NCBI GenBank assembly: GCA_024291935.2 | Contig: CM044306.1 | Coordinates: forward strand, 24,015,501 to 24,079,500 | Reading direction: 5' to 3' | Length of the DNA: 64,000 bases | DNA from: Okapia johnstoni | Taxonomy: Eukaryota > Chordata > Mammalia > Artiodactyla > Giraffidae | Part shown: piece after piece, positions 1 through 11,300 of the stretch | How positions within the stretch are numbered: position 1 is the first letter of the stretch | How the letters are laid out: each line of letters starts with the position of its first letter | Program-made: the position numbers and the translations under genes | The notes under the pieces: generated by a model | What the model was told of the DNA's origin: nothing | Databases searched by the model: none | Seen by the model: the letters and a program-made list of their open reading frames with translations, nothing else

Positions 1-282
1 TAGATTTGTCCCCTCCAACATGTATATTTGACACCCTTTCATATATACTCAATCCTCCATTATACCTACCCACCCCAACTGTGAAAAACACGCTAACCTC
101 ATACGTACACACATTGATTTTGACCTCATATTTTCATATTCTTACTATACCACTGCTTAACACAAAAAACTCAGCCCTTTAGATCCTTACTGACGCCATC
201 TAGACACACCCACCTCATTTTTCACTCTGTGACTCCTTAACATGTACAAACTGACCCCCTCACTCACACTCATTATTTCAGA
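1..282. other. Left flank, no gene seen
   Basis: CA/CT-rich sequence with scattered ACAC and CCTCA words that resumes at 795-900, on the far side of the BovB/SINE insertion. It looks like one old low-complexity or repeat tract split by that insertion. Confidence 0.4.
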
Positions 283-638
283 GAACTGTGGTGTTGGAGA
301 AGACTCTTTGGAGTCCCTTGGACTCCAAGGAAATCCAACCAGTCCATCCTAAAGGAGTTCAGTCCTGGGTGTTCATTGGAAGGACTGATGTTGAAGCTGC
401 AACTCCAATATTTTGGCCACCTGATGTGAAGGGCTGACTCATTTGAAAAGACCCTGATGCTGGGAAGGATTGGGGGCAGGAGGAGAAGGGGAAGACAGAG
501 GATGAGATGGTTGGACGGCATCACCGACTCAATGGACATGGGTTTGGGTGGACTCCGGGAGTTGGTGATGGACAGGGAGGACTGGCGTGCTTTCCTGGGG
601 TCACAAAGAGTCGGACGCAACTGAGCGATTGAACTGAA
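283..638 (+). mobile_element. BovB LINE, 3' end fragment
   Basis: Carries the C-terminal end of the BovB reverse transcriptase frame (ELWCW-type region, here broken) and the standard 3' tail with AGTCGGACGCAACTGAGCGA. Almost all of the element is missing at the 5' side. Confidence 0.9.
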
Positions 639-639
639 G

Positions 640-790
640 TGAACCCTGGGTTGGGAAGATACCCTGAGGAGGGCATGGCAACCCACTCCAGTATTCTTGC
701 CTGGAGAATCCTCATGGGCAAACGAGCCTGGTGGGCTACAGTCCATAGGGTTACGAAGAGTCGGACACGACTGAAGAGACTTAGCACGCC
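640..790 (+). mobile_element. Bov-tA/Bov-A SINE fragment
   Basis: GGGTTGGGAAGAT, GGCAACCCACTCCAGTATTC and AGTCGGACACGACTGA are hallmark Bov-A words. It joins directly to the BovB fragment to its left. Confidence 0.9.
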
Positions 791-2689
791 CGCACCCTCA
801 AATGCACACATACTTCTTGAAGTACACACATTGGCCCTTGATAAACTTCATTGGCACCCATGAGCAGACATGCTTATTTCCTCCTTCAGACACATTTGTT
901 CTCCTCTATAAGAGAAAGTTTGTTGACCAGCAATGTGCTAGTAAATAATCACCTCTCTAGGTTTGAAGAGAGGTGCTCTGATTTATAGCATTTGCCAATT
1001 TCCATAGTGTAAATACTCTGAATATGCCCTTTCAAGCTATTGTTTCAAGCTATCCGTGCTTTTGCAACCTGCTCACAAAATTACTGCCAATTTCACAATG
1101 CTATTAGAAGCACTTTGGTCCAGTACACCACTGAATGCTGACCCACGCAGATGCCCTCACTTGCTTTAAGTGAATAGTGAGTCTCTGGTCTTACTGCAAA
1201 GTGGCTTAGAGCATGGGCTTATAATTCTCTGCCTCATGGAGGCAGTATAGTGCGTGGTTAACAGCTATTACATTATCATTATCTTGAAAGATTGTGATGA
1301 GGCTTTAAATTAAATGAGATCACCATGATTTTTAAAAACTGATATTTATAAGTATGGACAAAAACAAGAGTTAAAAAAAACACCAAAAGTTGAAAAAAAT
1401 GATGCTTAGAAAGTACTGAGCACAAATGCCTGGCCCATAGTAAGATAGTTGTACAAAACTTTTAAAAATAACCCTTTCAGATTCATTGACTCACAGAGAC
1501 ACCCAAGATTGCAGAAATACAGATCCAAACTCCTCCTCAATGCAGTCAGCTCTATCATGGAGAATCACTAAAATACATCCTCTGAGTAAAGGCATGCTCT
1601 AAATTGTGTGATGCATACTTTTAGAACTCAAGGAGTTGAAAGGAAACCCAAAATGTTACAACTGGAAGAGATTGCAAACTGGCAGCCCTCAGGCAAATTC
1701 ACTTCTCCAAGGAGTTTTATTTGGTCATCAGAATGCCTTTAGGGTCACATTTCTTTCCCATTTTCACAGTCCCAATCCTTCCCCTTCTTTTACGTGCTTT
1801 TACATCCTCACTTAGCTTATTTGGTTTACCAGCCCAGCCATTCAGCCAATCCAGTTTGCCAGTCCCTGATTTTAAACCAATACTTTGGGTTTTTGTGGGT
1901 TTTTTGGCCCTACATGCAGCATGCAGAACTTCCCTGTCCAGGGATAAAACCACCATTTACCTCTGCAGTGGAAGCACAGTGTTTTTTGTTTTGTTTTGTT
2001 TTTAATTATGAAAATATGATAACACATACAGGAGACTGGGAAAATACAGAACAAGGTTACATATAGATCCACTATATATTAAAATTGGTTTTTAAGTAGA
2101 TAAATTAAGATTTTTAGTTGGAGTTTTAATATCAAACTCTCAAAAATTAATAAAACGAATATACAGAGAAGTAGAAGGATATAGTGGACCTGAAAAGCAT
2201 TATGAACTAGTTCAACATGATTAAGATTTATACAGTTTTCACACAAGAGTAGGATACAAATTCTATTCAAGTTCCCATAGACTATAAACTAGGAAACATT
2301 GGAAAATATCCAGGGACATACAACCAAGTGCAAAAACTTGATGGTCTAAATTCCCATTTTCTTTTTTTTTTTGCAACATAGTATTTCTTTATATTCTCAG
2401 CATTGGATTCGAAGTTTCAAGCCTCATTCAAATTTTTATTTTTAAATCAGTAAGATAATAAACTTTCAAGACTTTTACCGGTAATACTAGATACCACAAT
2501 ACATGGAACTATATCAAAGTTTTGAGTGAATATAAATTAGAAATCTAGCATTCTATTCATACTAAGTCAAACAAGTAGAACCAAAATGTCATAAACTGTT
2601 TGGCTAGGCAAAGATCGTAAGTTTTCCAAAATGTATATTATATATATTATTTATGTATACATATGAATATACAGAAGAACTATACAAAA
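791..2689. other. Intergenic DNA without a gene
   Basis: AT-rich sequence. A minus-strand CHR-type SINE fragment lies at about 1890-1985 (CTGCAGTGGAAGCACAG) with a T-rich tract after it. Nothing else is recognised. Confidence 0.6.
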
Positions 2690-4254
2690 AAGATGACCAA
2701 ATAACCACCATGGTGTGATCACTCACCTAGAGCCAAACATCCTGGAATGTGAAGTCAAGTGGGCCTTAGGAAGCCCACTTGAATCACTAAGAACAAAGCT
2801 AGTTGAGGTGATGGAATTCCAGTTGAGCTATTTCAAATCCTAAAAGATAATACCGTGAAAGTGCTGCACTCAATATGCCAGCAAATCTGGAAAACTCAGC
2901 GGTGGCCACAGGACTGGAAAACGTCAGTTTTCATCCCAATCCCAGAGAAAGGCAATGCCAAAGAACATTCAAACTAGTGCACAATTGCACACATCTCACA
3001 CGCTAGCAAAGTAATGCTCAAAATTCTCCGAGCCAGGCTTCCACAGTACGTGAACCGTGAACTTCCAAATGTTCAAGATGGGTTTAGAAAAGGCAGAGGA
3101 ACCAGAGATCAAATTGCCAACATCCGCTGGATCATCAAAGAAGCAAGAGAATTCCAGAAAAACATCTACTTCTGCTTTATTGACTATGCCAAAGCCTTTG
3201 ACTGTGTGGATCACAACAAACTGTGGAAAATTCTGAAAGAGATGGGAATACCAGACCACCTGACTTGCCTCTGGAGAAATCTGTATGCAGGTCAAGAAGC
3301 AACAGTTAGAACTGTACATGGAACAACAGACTGGTTCAAAATTAGGAAAGGAGTACGTCAAAGCTGTATATTGTCACACTGCTTATTTAACTTACATGCA
3401 GAATACATCATGCAGAATGCCGGGCTGAATGAAGCACAAGCTGGAATCAAGATGGCCAGGAGAAATATCAATAACCTCAGATACACAGATGACACCACCT
3501 TTATGGCAGAAAGTGAAGAACAACTAAAGAGCCTCTTGATGAAAGTGAAAGAGGAGAGTGAAAAAGTTGCCTTAAAACTCAATATTCAGAAAACAAAGAT
3601 CATGGCATCTGGTCCCATCACTTCATGGCAAATAGACGGGGAAACAATGGAAACAGTGACAGACTTTATTTTGGGGGGCTCCAAAATCACTACAGATGGT
3701 GACTGCAGGCATGAAATTAAAAGACACTTGCTCCTTGGAAGAAAAGCTACAACCAACCAACATAGCATATTAAAAAGCAGAGACATTACTTTACCAACAA
3801 CGATCCATCTAGTCAAAGCTATGGTTTTTCAAGTAGTCATGTATGGATGTGAGAGGTGGACTATAAAGAAAGCTGAGCACCAAAGAATTGATGCTTTTGA
3901 ACTGTGGTGTTGGAGAAAACTTTTGAGAGTCCCTTGGACTGCAAGGAGATCCAACCAGTCCATCCTAAAGGAGATCAGTCCTGAATATTCATTAGAAGGA
4001 CTGATGCTGAAGCCGAAACTCCAATACTTTGGCCACCTGATGTGACGAACCGACTTACTGAAAAAGACCCTGATGCTGGGAAAGATTGAAGCCAGGAGGA
4101 GAAGGGGACGACAGAGGATGAGATGGTTGGATGGCATCACCGACATGATGGACATGAGTTTGAGTAAACTCTGGGAGTTGGTGTTGAACAGGGAAACGTG
4201 GTGTGCTGGAGTCCTTGGGGTTGCAAAGAGTCGGACTCGACTGAGCGACTTCAC
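2690..4254 (+). mobile_element. BovB LINE (RTE clade), 5'-truncated, reverse transcriptase remnant
   Basis: BovB copies itself by target-primed reverse transcription; this copy lacks the 5' UTR and endonuclease. An open frame of 343 codons (3014-4045) shows RT motifs FRKGRGTRDQIANIRW, FIDYAKAFDCVDH (motif A Asp) and YTDD in place of the usual YADD/FADD catalytic motif. Upstream the frame is broken by a TAG near 2974, in what would be the SNYRTIAL block. It is a dead copy. The 3' end has the standard tail and continues into a Bov-A dimer. Confidence 0.95.
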
Positions 4255-4515
4255 TTTCACTTTCATGCATTGGAGAAGGAAATGGCAACCCACTCCAGTG
4301 TTCTTGCCTGGAGAATCCCAGGGATGGCGGAGCCTGGTGGGCTACTGTCCATGGGGTCGCACAGAGTCAGACACGACTGAAGCAACTTAGATGCATGCAT
4401 GCATTGGAGAAGGAAACGGCAACCCACTCCAGTATTCTTGCCTGAAGAATCCCATGGACAGAGGAGTCTGGCAGGTTGCAAAGAGTCGTACTCTTGTACT
4501 GAAGCAACTTAGCAT
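4255..4515 (+). mobile_element. Bov-A2 type SINE (two Bov-A monomers)
   Basis: Two head-to-tail units each start GGAGAAGGAAA and end near GACTGAAGCAACTTAG, with GCATGCATGCATTGG between them. The second unit is more diverged and ends in a short repeat of TAGCATGCA. Confidence 0.9.
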
Positions 4516-4544
4516 GCACTCTTGTGCTGAAGAGATTTAGCATG

Positions 4545-6570
4545 CACATTATCATTTTATTAATTGTTTGGGTTTGTTTTGTGTTGGCCTTTTCCTTCTC
4601 TTGTGTTTCCTGCTTAGAGAAGTTCCTTTATCATTTGTTGTAAAGCTGGTTTGGTGATGCTGAGTTCTCGTAACTTTTGCTTGTCTGGAAAGCTTTCCTT
4701 GCTGGGTGGAGTATTCTTGGTTGTAGGTCCTTCCCTTTCAACAGTTTAAATAATCTTGCTATTCCCTCTGGCTTGTAGTGTTTCTGTTGAGAAATCAGCT
4801 GATGACTTACAGGAGTTTCTTTTTATTTGTTGTTTTTCCCTTGTTGCTTTTAATGTTTTATCTGTGTCTTTAATTTTTGTCAGTTTGATCACTATGTTTC
4901 TTGGTGTGTCCTCCTTGGGTTTATCCTGCCTGAGACTCTCTGTGCTGCCTGGACTTGGTTGACTATTTCCTTTCCCATGTTAGGAAAGTTTTCAGCTATT
5001 ATCTCTTCAAATATTTTCTCAGGTCCTTTCTCTCTCTCTTTTCCTTCTGAAACCCCTGTAATGCAAATGTTGGTGCCTTTAATGTTGTCCCAGAGGTCTC
5101 TTAGGCTATCTTCTTTTTTTTTTCATTCTTTTTTCTATATTCAGTTCTGCAGTAGTGATTCCCACCATCCTTCCCTTCAGATCACTTAACTGTTCTTCTG
5201 CCTCATTTATTCTGCTATTGATTCCTTCTAATATATTGTTCATCTCTGTTTGTTTCTTAGTTCTTCTGAGTGTTAGTCATTCAGTAGTGTCCCACCCTTT
5301 GTGACCCCACCCCATGGACTACAGTCCATGAGACCCCATGGACTGTAGCCCACCAGGGTCCTCTGTCTGTGAAATTCTCCAGGCAAGAATATTGGAGTGG
5401 GTAGCCATTCCCTTCTCCAGAGGATCTTTCCAACCCAGGGGATTAAATTGAGTCTCTTGCATTGCAGGCAGATTCGTTACTGTCTTAACCACCAGGGAAC
5501 CATTCTTCTAGGTCTTTGGTAAAAATTTCTTGTATCCTCTGCATTCTGTTTCCAAGATCCTGGATCATCCTCACTATCATTCTGAATTCTTTTTCTGGAA
5601 GGTTGCCTATCTCCACTTATTTAGTTGTTTTTCTGGGGTCTTATCTTGTCCCTTCATCTGTGACATAACTCTCTGCTTTTTCATCCTGATTAACTTTCTG
5701 TGGTGTGATTTTCATTCTAACTGCTGTGAGAGTGTGGTTCTCACTTCTTCTGTCTGCCCTTTGGTGAATGAGGCTTGTGTAAGCTTCCTGATGGGAGGGA
5801 CTATGTGGGGAAAAGTGTGTCTTGTTCGGGTGGGTAGGGCCTTGCTCAGTAAAGCTTTAATCCAATTATCTCTTGATGGGTGAAGATGATCCCTCCCTTT
5901 AAGTTGTTTGGCTTGAGGCCACCCAGTCCTGGGGTCTCTGGGCTCTATGGTAGGGTTAATGGCGAACTCCAAGAGGACTTAAGCCATGGGCCAGCTTTCA
6001 GGACTGCTGCTGCCAGGGCCTCATCCCTGTGGTGAATCACTGCCAACCCATGCCTCCACAGGAGGCCCTCCAACACTAGCAAATAGGTCTGGTTCAGTCT
6101 CCTGTGGGGTCACTGTTCCTTTTCCTTGGGTCTTGGTGCACACAGATTTTGTTTGTGCCCTCCAAGAGCTGAGTCTCTGTTTCCCCTAGTCCTCTAGAAG
6201 TCCTGTAATCAAATGTCGCTGTCCTTCAAAGTCAGATTCCCTGGGAATTCCCAGTCCCTTTGCTGGATCCCTAAGCTGGGAAGCCTTACGTGGGGCTTAG
6301 AACCTTCACAACAGTGGGAGAATTTCTTTGATATTATTGTTCTCCAGCTTGTGGGTCACCCACTTGGCGAGTATGGGATTTGATTTTATCATGATTGTGA
6401 TCCTGCTACCATCTCGTTGTGCCTTCTTCTTTGTCCTTGGAAATGGGGTATCTTTTTTTGTTGGGTCCAGAGTCCTCCTGTCCATGGTTGGTCAACAATT
6501 TGCAAATTTGTTGCTTTTTTTATAGGAAGAGATGAGTACATGTCCTTCTACTCGGCTATGTTGAACCAGA
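4545..6570 (-). mobile_element. Ruminant L1, 5' UTR portion in antisense
   Basis: Read on the minus strand, the segment starts CTGGTTCAACATAGCCGAGT at about 6569, the L1 5' end hallmark, and continues through about 2 kb resembling ruminant L1 5' UTR. So the 5' terminus is present while ORF1, ORF2 and the tail are absent. A Bov-tA has inserted at 5268-5502. Assignment is from remembered family words. Confidence 0.75.
5268..5502 (-). mobile_element. Bov-tA SINE inserted in the L1
   Basis: Minus-strand Bov-tA (GTGACCCC…CATGGACTGTAGCCCACCAG, TGCATTGCAGGCAGATTC, ACCACCAGGGAA). The L1 text resumes after it with the same TTCTTCT words, giving a short target duplication. Confidence 0.92.
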
Positions 6571-6639
6571 AGCCAGAAGCGCAGTCTCAACCACTGGACC
6601 ACCAGAGAAGTCCTAATACCCCCATGTTTTCAAATTGAT

Positions 6640-6815
6640 GTTTCATGTGTGAATAATAATAACAAAAGTTACTTTGTGCCAAGCATTATCTTAAAATTCT
6701 TCAACTCTATGAAGTGAGTACTTTTTAATCTTTTTACAGACAGGAAACTGAGCATCAGAGAGTCAAGTCACAGAGAGTGATTTGAGTCTAGGTGTATTTG
6801 ACTCTATTCTGCTAA
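6640..6815 (+). repeat. MIR-like SINE
   Basis: Carries the MIR pattern GCCAAGCATTATCTTA, TTTTTACAGACAGGAAACTG and a decayed tail. It is an old mammalian repeat. A CHR fragment on the minus strand (about 6589-6616) precedes it. Confidence 0.7.
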
Positions 6816-7105
6816 AATGTGACTAGATCAAGAGGAGAGGGGGACATTAGCAAAGATAACCTAAACTAAGTGGGAAGGAGAGACAGGCTTGCCTTCTGTG
6901 GATGCTGGGCAGTGAGAGAAGGCAGCACACCAAGGTGGAAAAGTCTTGAAACACATAAAGAAAGAGGTAATGACTTTTGGACAAACTGAGTTCTCCCACT
7001 TTGCTTCACCTTCACTGCCATCTCCCTAGTGTGAAATCTGGAATCCTGCAAGAGGGATTTCATGTTCATTCTTCTTCATCTCAATATAATTCTCACCATC
7101 ATCAG

Positions 7106-7251
7106 TATGATTGGAGATGCAAATAGATCTTCTCTGACTTCCCCCTGCTCAAACTCTTTCAAGGACCTGCCCTTATACTATGATTGGAGATGCAAAGAGA
7201 TCTTCTCTGACATCCCCCTGCTCAAACTCCTTCAAGGACCTGCCATTACAC
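7106..7251 (+). repeat. Tandem duplication, two 73-bp units
   Basis: Units 7106-7178 and 7179-7251 share TATGATTGGAGATGCAAA and the rest of their length with about six differences. The period is 73 bp, so it is not a codon repeat. It lies at the edge of an L2-like region. Confidence 0.93.
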
Positions 7252-7437
7252 TAAGGATAAAATCCCAAAGCTTTAATGTGGCCTTTGAGGCCCTGCTTTT
7301 GCCCACCTGCCCAGTCTCCACTTGGGCTCTCCTCTCCACCCCATTGCCCGTTTTGCCATATAACAATACTACCGGCTAATATTTATTGTCTCTCTTCACC
7401 TTTTGGCCATTTTATCCTTCAGATCTCACTCAGCTTA

Positions 7438-7787
7438 GGGTTTCCCTGGTGGTCCCGTGGTAAAGAATCCACCTGTCAATGCATGAAACATGGGTTCCAT
7501 CCCTAGTCTGGGAAGATCCCACGTGCCATGGAGCAACTGAGCACATGTGCCACAACTATTGAGCCTGTGCTTTAGAGCCCGGGATCCACAGCTACTGAGC
7601 CCACGTGCCACAGCTACTGAAGCCCGAGCACCCTAGAGGCTGTGCTCCGCAACCAAAGACGCCACCGCGATAAGAAGCCTGTAAATCACAACTACAGAGT
7701 AGCCCCCACTCACAGCAACTAGAGAAAAGCCCACACAGCAAGGAAGACCCAGCACAGCCAAAAAGAAATAAATAAATATTTTTAAAA
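7438..7787 (+). mobile_element. CHR-family tRNA-Glu SINE, full length, with target site duplication
   Basis: Starts GGTTTCCCTGGTGGTCC with the tRNA-like head and ends CAGCCAAAAAGAAATAAATA. Flanking 15-bp duplications ATCTCACTCAGCTTA (7423-7437) and ATCTCATTCAGCTTA (7788-7802) differ at one base. Confidence 0.95.
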
Positions 7788-7849
7788 ATCTCATTCAGCT
7801 TAAACGTCATTTTCTCAGAGAGCCCTTCCTGATTGCCTACTCCGTCTAT

Positions 7850-7975
7850 GAGGCTTCTCTGTTGTATGCAGAATCTTTACTTGTGGGATCTAGTTCCCTG
7901 ACCAGGGATCAACCTGGGCCCACTGCTTTGGGAGTGCAGAGTGTTAGCCACTGGACCACCAGGGAAGTCCCTGTT
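7850..7975 (-). mobile_element. CHR-family SINE fragment
   Basis: Minus-strand head: GATCTAGTTCCCTGACCAGG, then CCACTGGACCACCAGGGAAG. The 3' part is missing. Confidence 0.9.
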
Positions 7976-8204
7976 TGTACATTTAAAGATTAAGGTATGT
8001 CTCCATCACTAGACTGTAAACCCGTTGGGGACAATGATTGTGCCTGTTTCCATCATTGCTGTACACCCAGTATTAAGCATAATCCCTGCCTGTGTTAAGT
8101 TTCCAATAACAGATAGGTAAGAGCCATACCTCCTTTTCACTGAGTACTGCACACACAGAGACAAACGTGCAGTTAGTCATCAGTAGACACGTGAGTAAGT
8201 TTTG

Positions 8205-8344
8205 ACAATGAGCACAAACATTTATTTCAGCTTAAACTTAGTTTGGTTTCTTTGGCGTATCTTGGAGTGGAGCTGAAGCAGGAGCTGAGTAAATGAAGGG
8301 CAGAGTCCAGTTCTGAGCTTGGGTTTGGTCAGAGTCACTGAAAC
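8205..8344 (-). CDS. GIP: GIP exon 6: last three codons, stop and 3' UTR
   Basis: A strong pyrimidine tract ending CTCCACTCTGCACAG (AG at 8346-8345) is followed by GTTTCAGTGA. After the split Arg codon this gives Phe-Gln-stop (stop 8337-8335), close to the short C terminus after CRLR in human GIP. About 110 nt of 3' UTR precede AATAAA at 8226-8221. The cleavage point near 8205 is estimated from the usual spacing and the GT-rich sequence downstream. Confidence 0.8.
8221..8226 (-). terminator. GIP: GIP polyadenylation signal AATAAA
   Basis: A canonical AATAAA on the minus strand, followed within about 10-30 nt by TGTTTGTGCTC (GT-rich), as expected for a 3' end-processing site. It lies just after predicted exon 6. 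Confidence 0.8.
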
Positions 8345-11300
8345 CTGTGCAGAGTGGAGAGAGGAGGGGAATATCGGCTTAGAGTCAGCAAAGTAAGTGT
8401 ATTCTGGCACCCAGCCATACTTCAACTCCTCCTACCTCCAAATTACCTTTCTAATGGTAATTATTTCAAAAAGTGCAGAGACTGTTACCCACTTTACCAA
8501 GGAGATTTCTCATACTCTTTTCTCCATTGTTCTGGACACATAGGGTCCTTCTAACCCTCTTGCAGGAAGCCATTCCAGATTTGTTTGCTCAATCCCTCAA
8601 CTTCCCATCACCGAAGTCTGAATTTGTTTTGGTTTCTTCACCTTGCTGTCTGCATCTTAAATGAATGTCCTGTCTCACTGTTTGAGTGGCTGGATCTCTC
8701 CATGGTTTTGAGCCACCCCTTGCTTCTAAGACATGATATTAATAAATTGAAAGACTTCCTAGCTGAGAAGGAGGATTCGAGGATTACTGAGACCAGCTGT
8801 AGCTACAGAGAAGGGCAATGTTCCTCCAACTCTAGGGGTTTCATCACTGAGAAGTTGCCATGGCACAAGGGTACTGAGGGAAAGCTGAGGATAGTATGGT
8901 CTTGGGTGGGTAGGGCAGGTGAGAGCAGCATCTCACCTGGAGGAAACTGAGGAAGAAGTGAAAGTGGTACTAATATCTGTCAACATTACCAAACTCTTAA
9001 TACTCTGCAGATGTTGCTCTCAGCCTTTTCCTAGCATTATCTTATTCAAACCCCACCAAATCCTATGAAGTGGTTTAAATAATCCTGACTTTCACAAAAA
9101 TGCCAAGTTTCAGAGAGTGTAAGTAATTTGTCAGCCTGTTTGGGGGTGAAGATCTGAACCCATGTCTGACTCCAGAGCGAGAGCTCACAACCAATATGCA
9201 AGATGCCCATAGCTGCCCAACTCCCACCTGAGCCTGCAGAGCTCCATCTGATCCACCATCCAGGCCAGCAGCTCTCGAATCAGGAAATGCTTTAGCAAAT
9301 CTTCATCACTGGGGTTCTTGGGTAGGGAGCTACAAAGGAGAAAGCCTCTGGCAGGCCCCTTAAGCCTGGGCCCCACCCAGAGAGAGTAAATACAGGGGCT
9401 GGGACTCCGACGTGGTGGGACAAGGTGGGGCGGGGGTGGGGTGTGCAAGTCAACACAGCTGCCTCTCAGTTGTCTCAGCTTTCAAAGCCCCGCCCAGATC
9501 TGTCCGCCAGGGAATATAGGCTCCTCCATACAGGCAAAGACAAACAATTCTGGTGAGAGACATCCCACCCACCCACCTCTACAAGTTTCCCAGAGTGTAT
9601 TCCAACCCCCCAGAGATTACTCTGGGAATGTTCACTCTTTAGAATGATCTGTGTCATTCCTCAGCTTCCTACAGAGACAGGGTAACTGATTTCTTGGGAC
9701 TGGCGTTGGGAGGGTCCTTGTTCCATAAAAGCCTTGCTGAAGCTTAGCAGACAAAAGGGGAGAAGCCAGTTTCTGAGGTCCCTATCAAGCCTCTCCTGGA
9801 CTTGGTGACTCTGCACGTTAAGTCATCAGTCTTAGAAACTCTAGCCCCAAATCCCCTCCCAGGACCCCCACCCCCATTCCTCCTAGGCTATCCGCTTAGG
9901 CTTGGGCTGATCTCCAGGAGTTCTGTGAAGACCCCTCTTTGAATTCTGGGTAGAAGAGGATGCTTATCTGGGGCCTAGCCCTGCTCCGGAGTCTGGGAAA
10001 GGGAACAATGAGGTGGGAGTGAGTCGGAGGCCCCACCCCTACCCCGGCCCCTGCTGGCAGACTCACCCCTGCTCCTCCTTTGCCTCCTCCTTCCTGTTAG
10101 ACTGATGGGCCAGCTCTAGGGCCCCAGCCTCCCTCTGGGTGACGTTGTGTTTCCAGCTGGTAAAAGAAAGATTAGGGAATAGGTGGGGCCAGGGGTGATT
10201 CCAGATATTCTCCAGTCCAAAGAAGCTCCAACCATTTAGTACCTCAACCCAAGGAGCAGAGGATATCTCTTTCTTCAGTCAACCTCCCAACTGCTTGTCT
10301 TCAGCTGCCAGTGAAAAGCTTTTCAAAAGCTACCATGCAGGTCAAACAGCAAAGGCAGGGAAAGAGACTTTGCAAAGAGAAGACCGATGAGATCAGCTCA
10401 TCTTATTTCCAAAATCTGAAGCTGCCACCACCAAAGTCATTGGCAGCAGTTCAGCTCCTCTGCTTTCATCCTCAGCCCCTGGGGATCCTCTCTGAGCCCA
10501 ATACACCTTCCCTGACCCCTCCCCTTAGAAGAAAAGCACTGGAAAATTGCCCACGTCCTGCCTTCAGACCGGACTGCTGCCTGAGCCAGGAGCCCAGGCA
10601 GGACGCCCATGCAATTCAGCTTCCGATCAGCACCTAAATGAAGGGCACCACTGGACTTGGCATCACACGGGGCACAGGGAGCAGGGCGTGGGGGTGCACA
10701 GGACTCACTTGCTCTTCTTCCCCTTCTGTGCCAGTAGCCAGTTCACAAAGTCTTGTTGGCGGATCTTGTCCATGGCGATACTGTAGTCACTGATGAAGGT
10801 GCCCTCAGCATACCTGGTTGCTCGAGGCTGGGAGTCACTGGCCTTAGAGTGGAATCTGACGGGCAGGGAGGGGAGAGAGAGGGAAACCAGGGTGCCATAG
10901 AAGGAGCAGAGAGTGCAAAGATAAATGATTTATCCTCAACTCAAGAGCCCACTTCCTGCATCCTCAGTATGTGAGGCTCTGGCTTCTGGGCAAAGATCAG
11001 GGGTTCCCCTCATCCCCAAGGACTGAAATCACAGCGTGCCTCAAGGTGATAGGGTCGTATGGTTTGTCCTTGCATCTGAGAAGGCCTAACTCTACTCAGA
11101 CGTGTCTCTCTTGGTCTCCGCAACACACAGAGTCCCCTACTATGTGTGTGTGTGTGCAGTTGCTAAGTCGTGTCCGACTGCTTGCAACCCCATGGACTGC
11201 AGCACACCAAGGCTTCCCTGCCCTTCACTATACTTCCCCCTATTATATTCACTCATAACCTTCTCTGCCTCTCCTCACAGCACTCAAGACAGTTTGAAGT

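Larger units (their letters stand above)
7200..8110 (+). repeat. L2-like LINE 3' region, broken by CHR SINEs
   Basis: TCAAGGACCTGCC, AGAGCCCTTCCTGATTGCCT and ACTGTAAACCCGTTGGGGAC followed by TGTACACCCAGTATTAAGCA follow the order of the L2 3' end. Two CHR SINEs interrupt it. Confidence 0.65.

Noticed and set aside
7438..7500. tRNA-like head as a tRNA gene
   Set aside because: It is the 5' part of a CHR SINE with target duplications, not a functional tRNA; the same holds for the other CHR and Bov-tA heads.
1..8200. SNF8, the next gene beyond GIP in human
   Set aside because: No SNF8 exon was recognised. In human it lies more than 10 kb beyond GIP, so it is probably outside the window.
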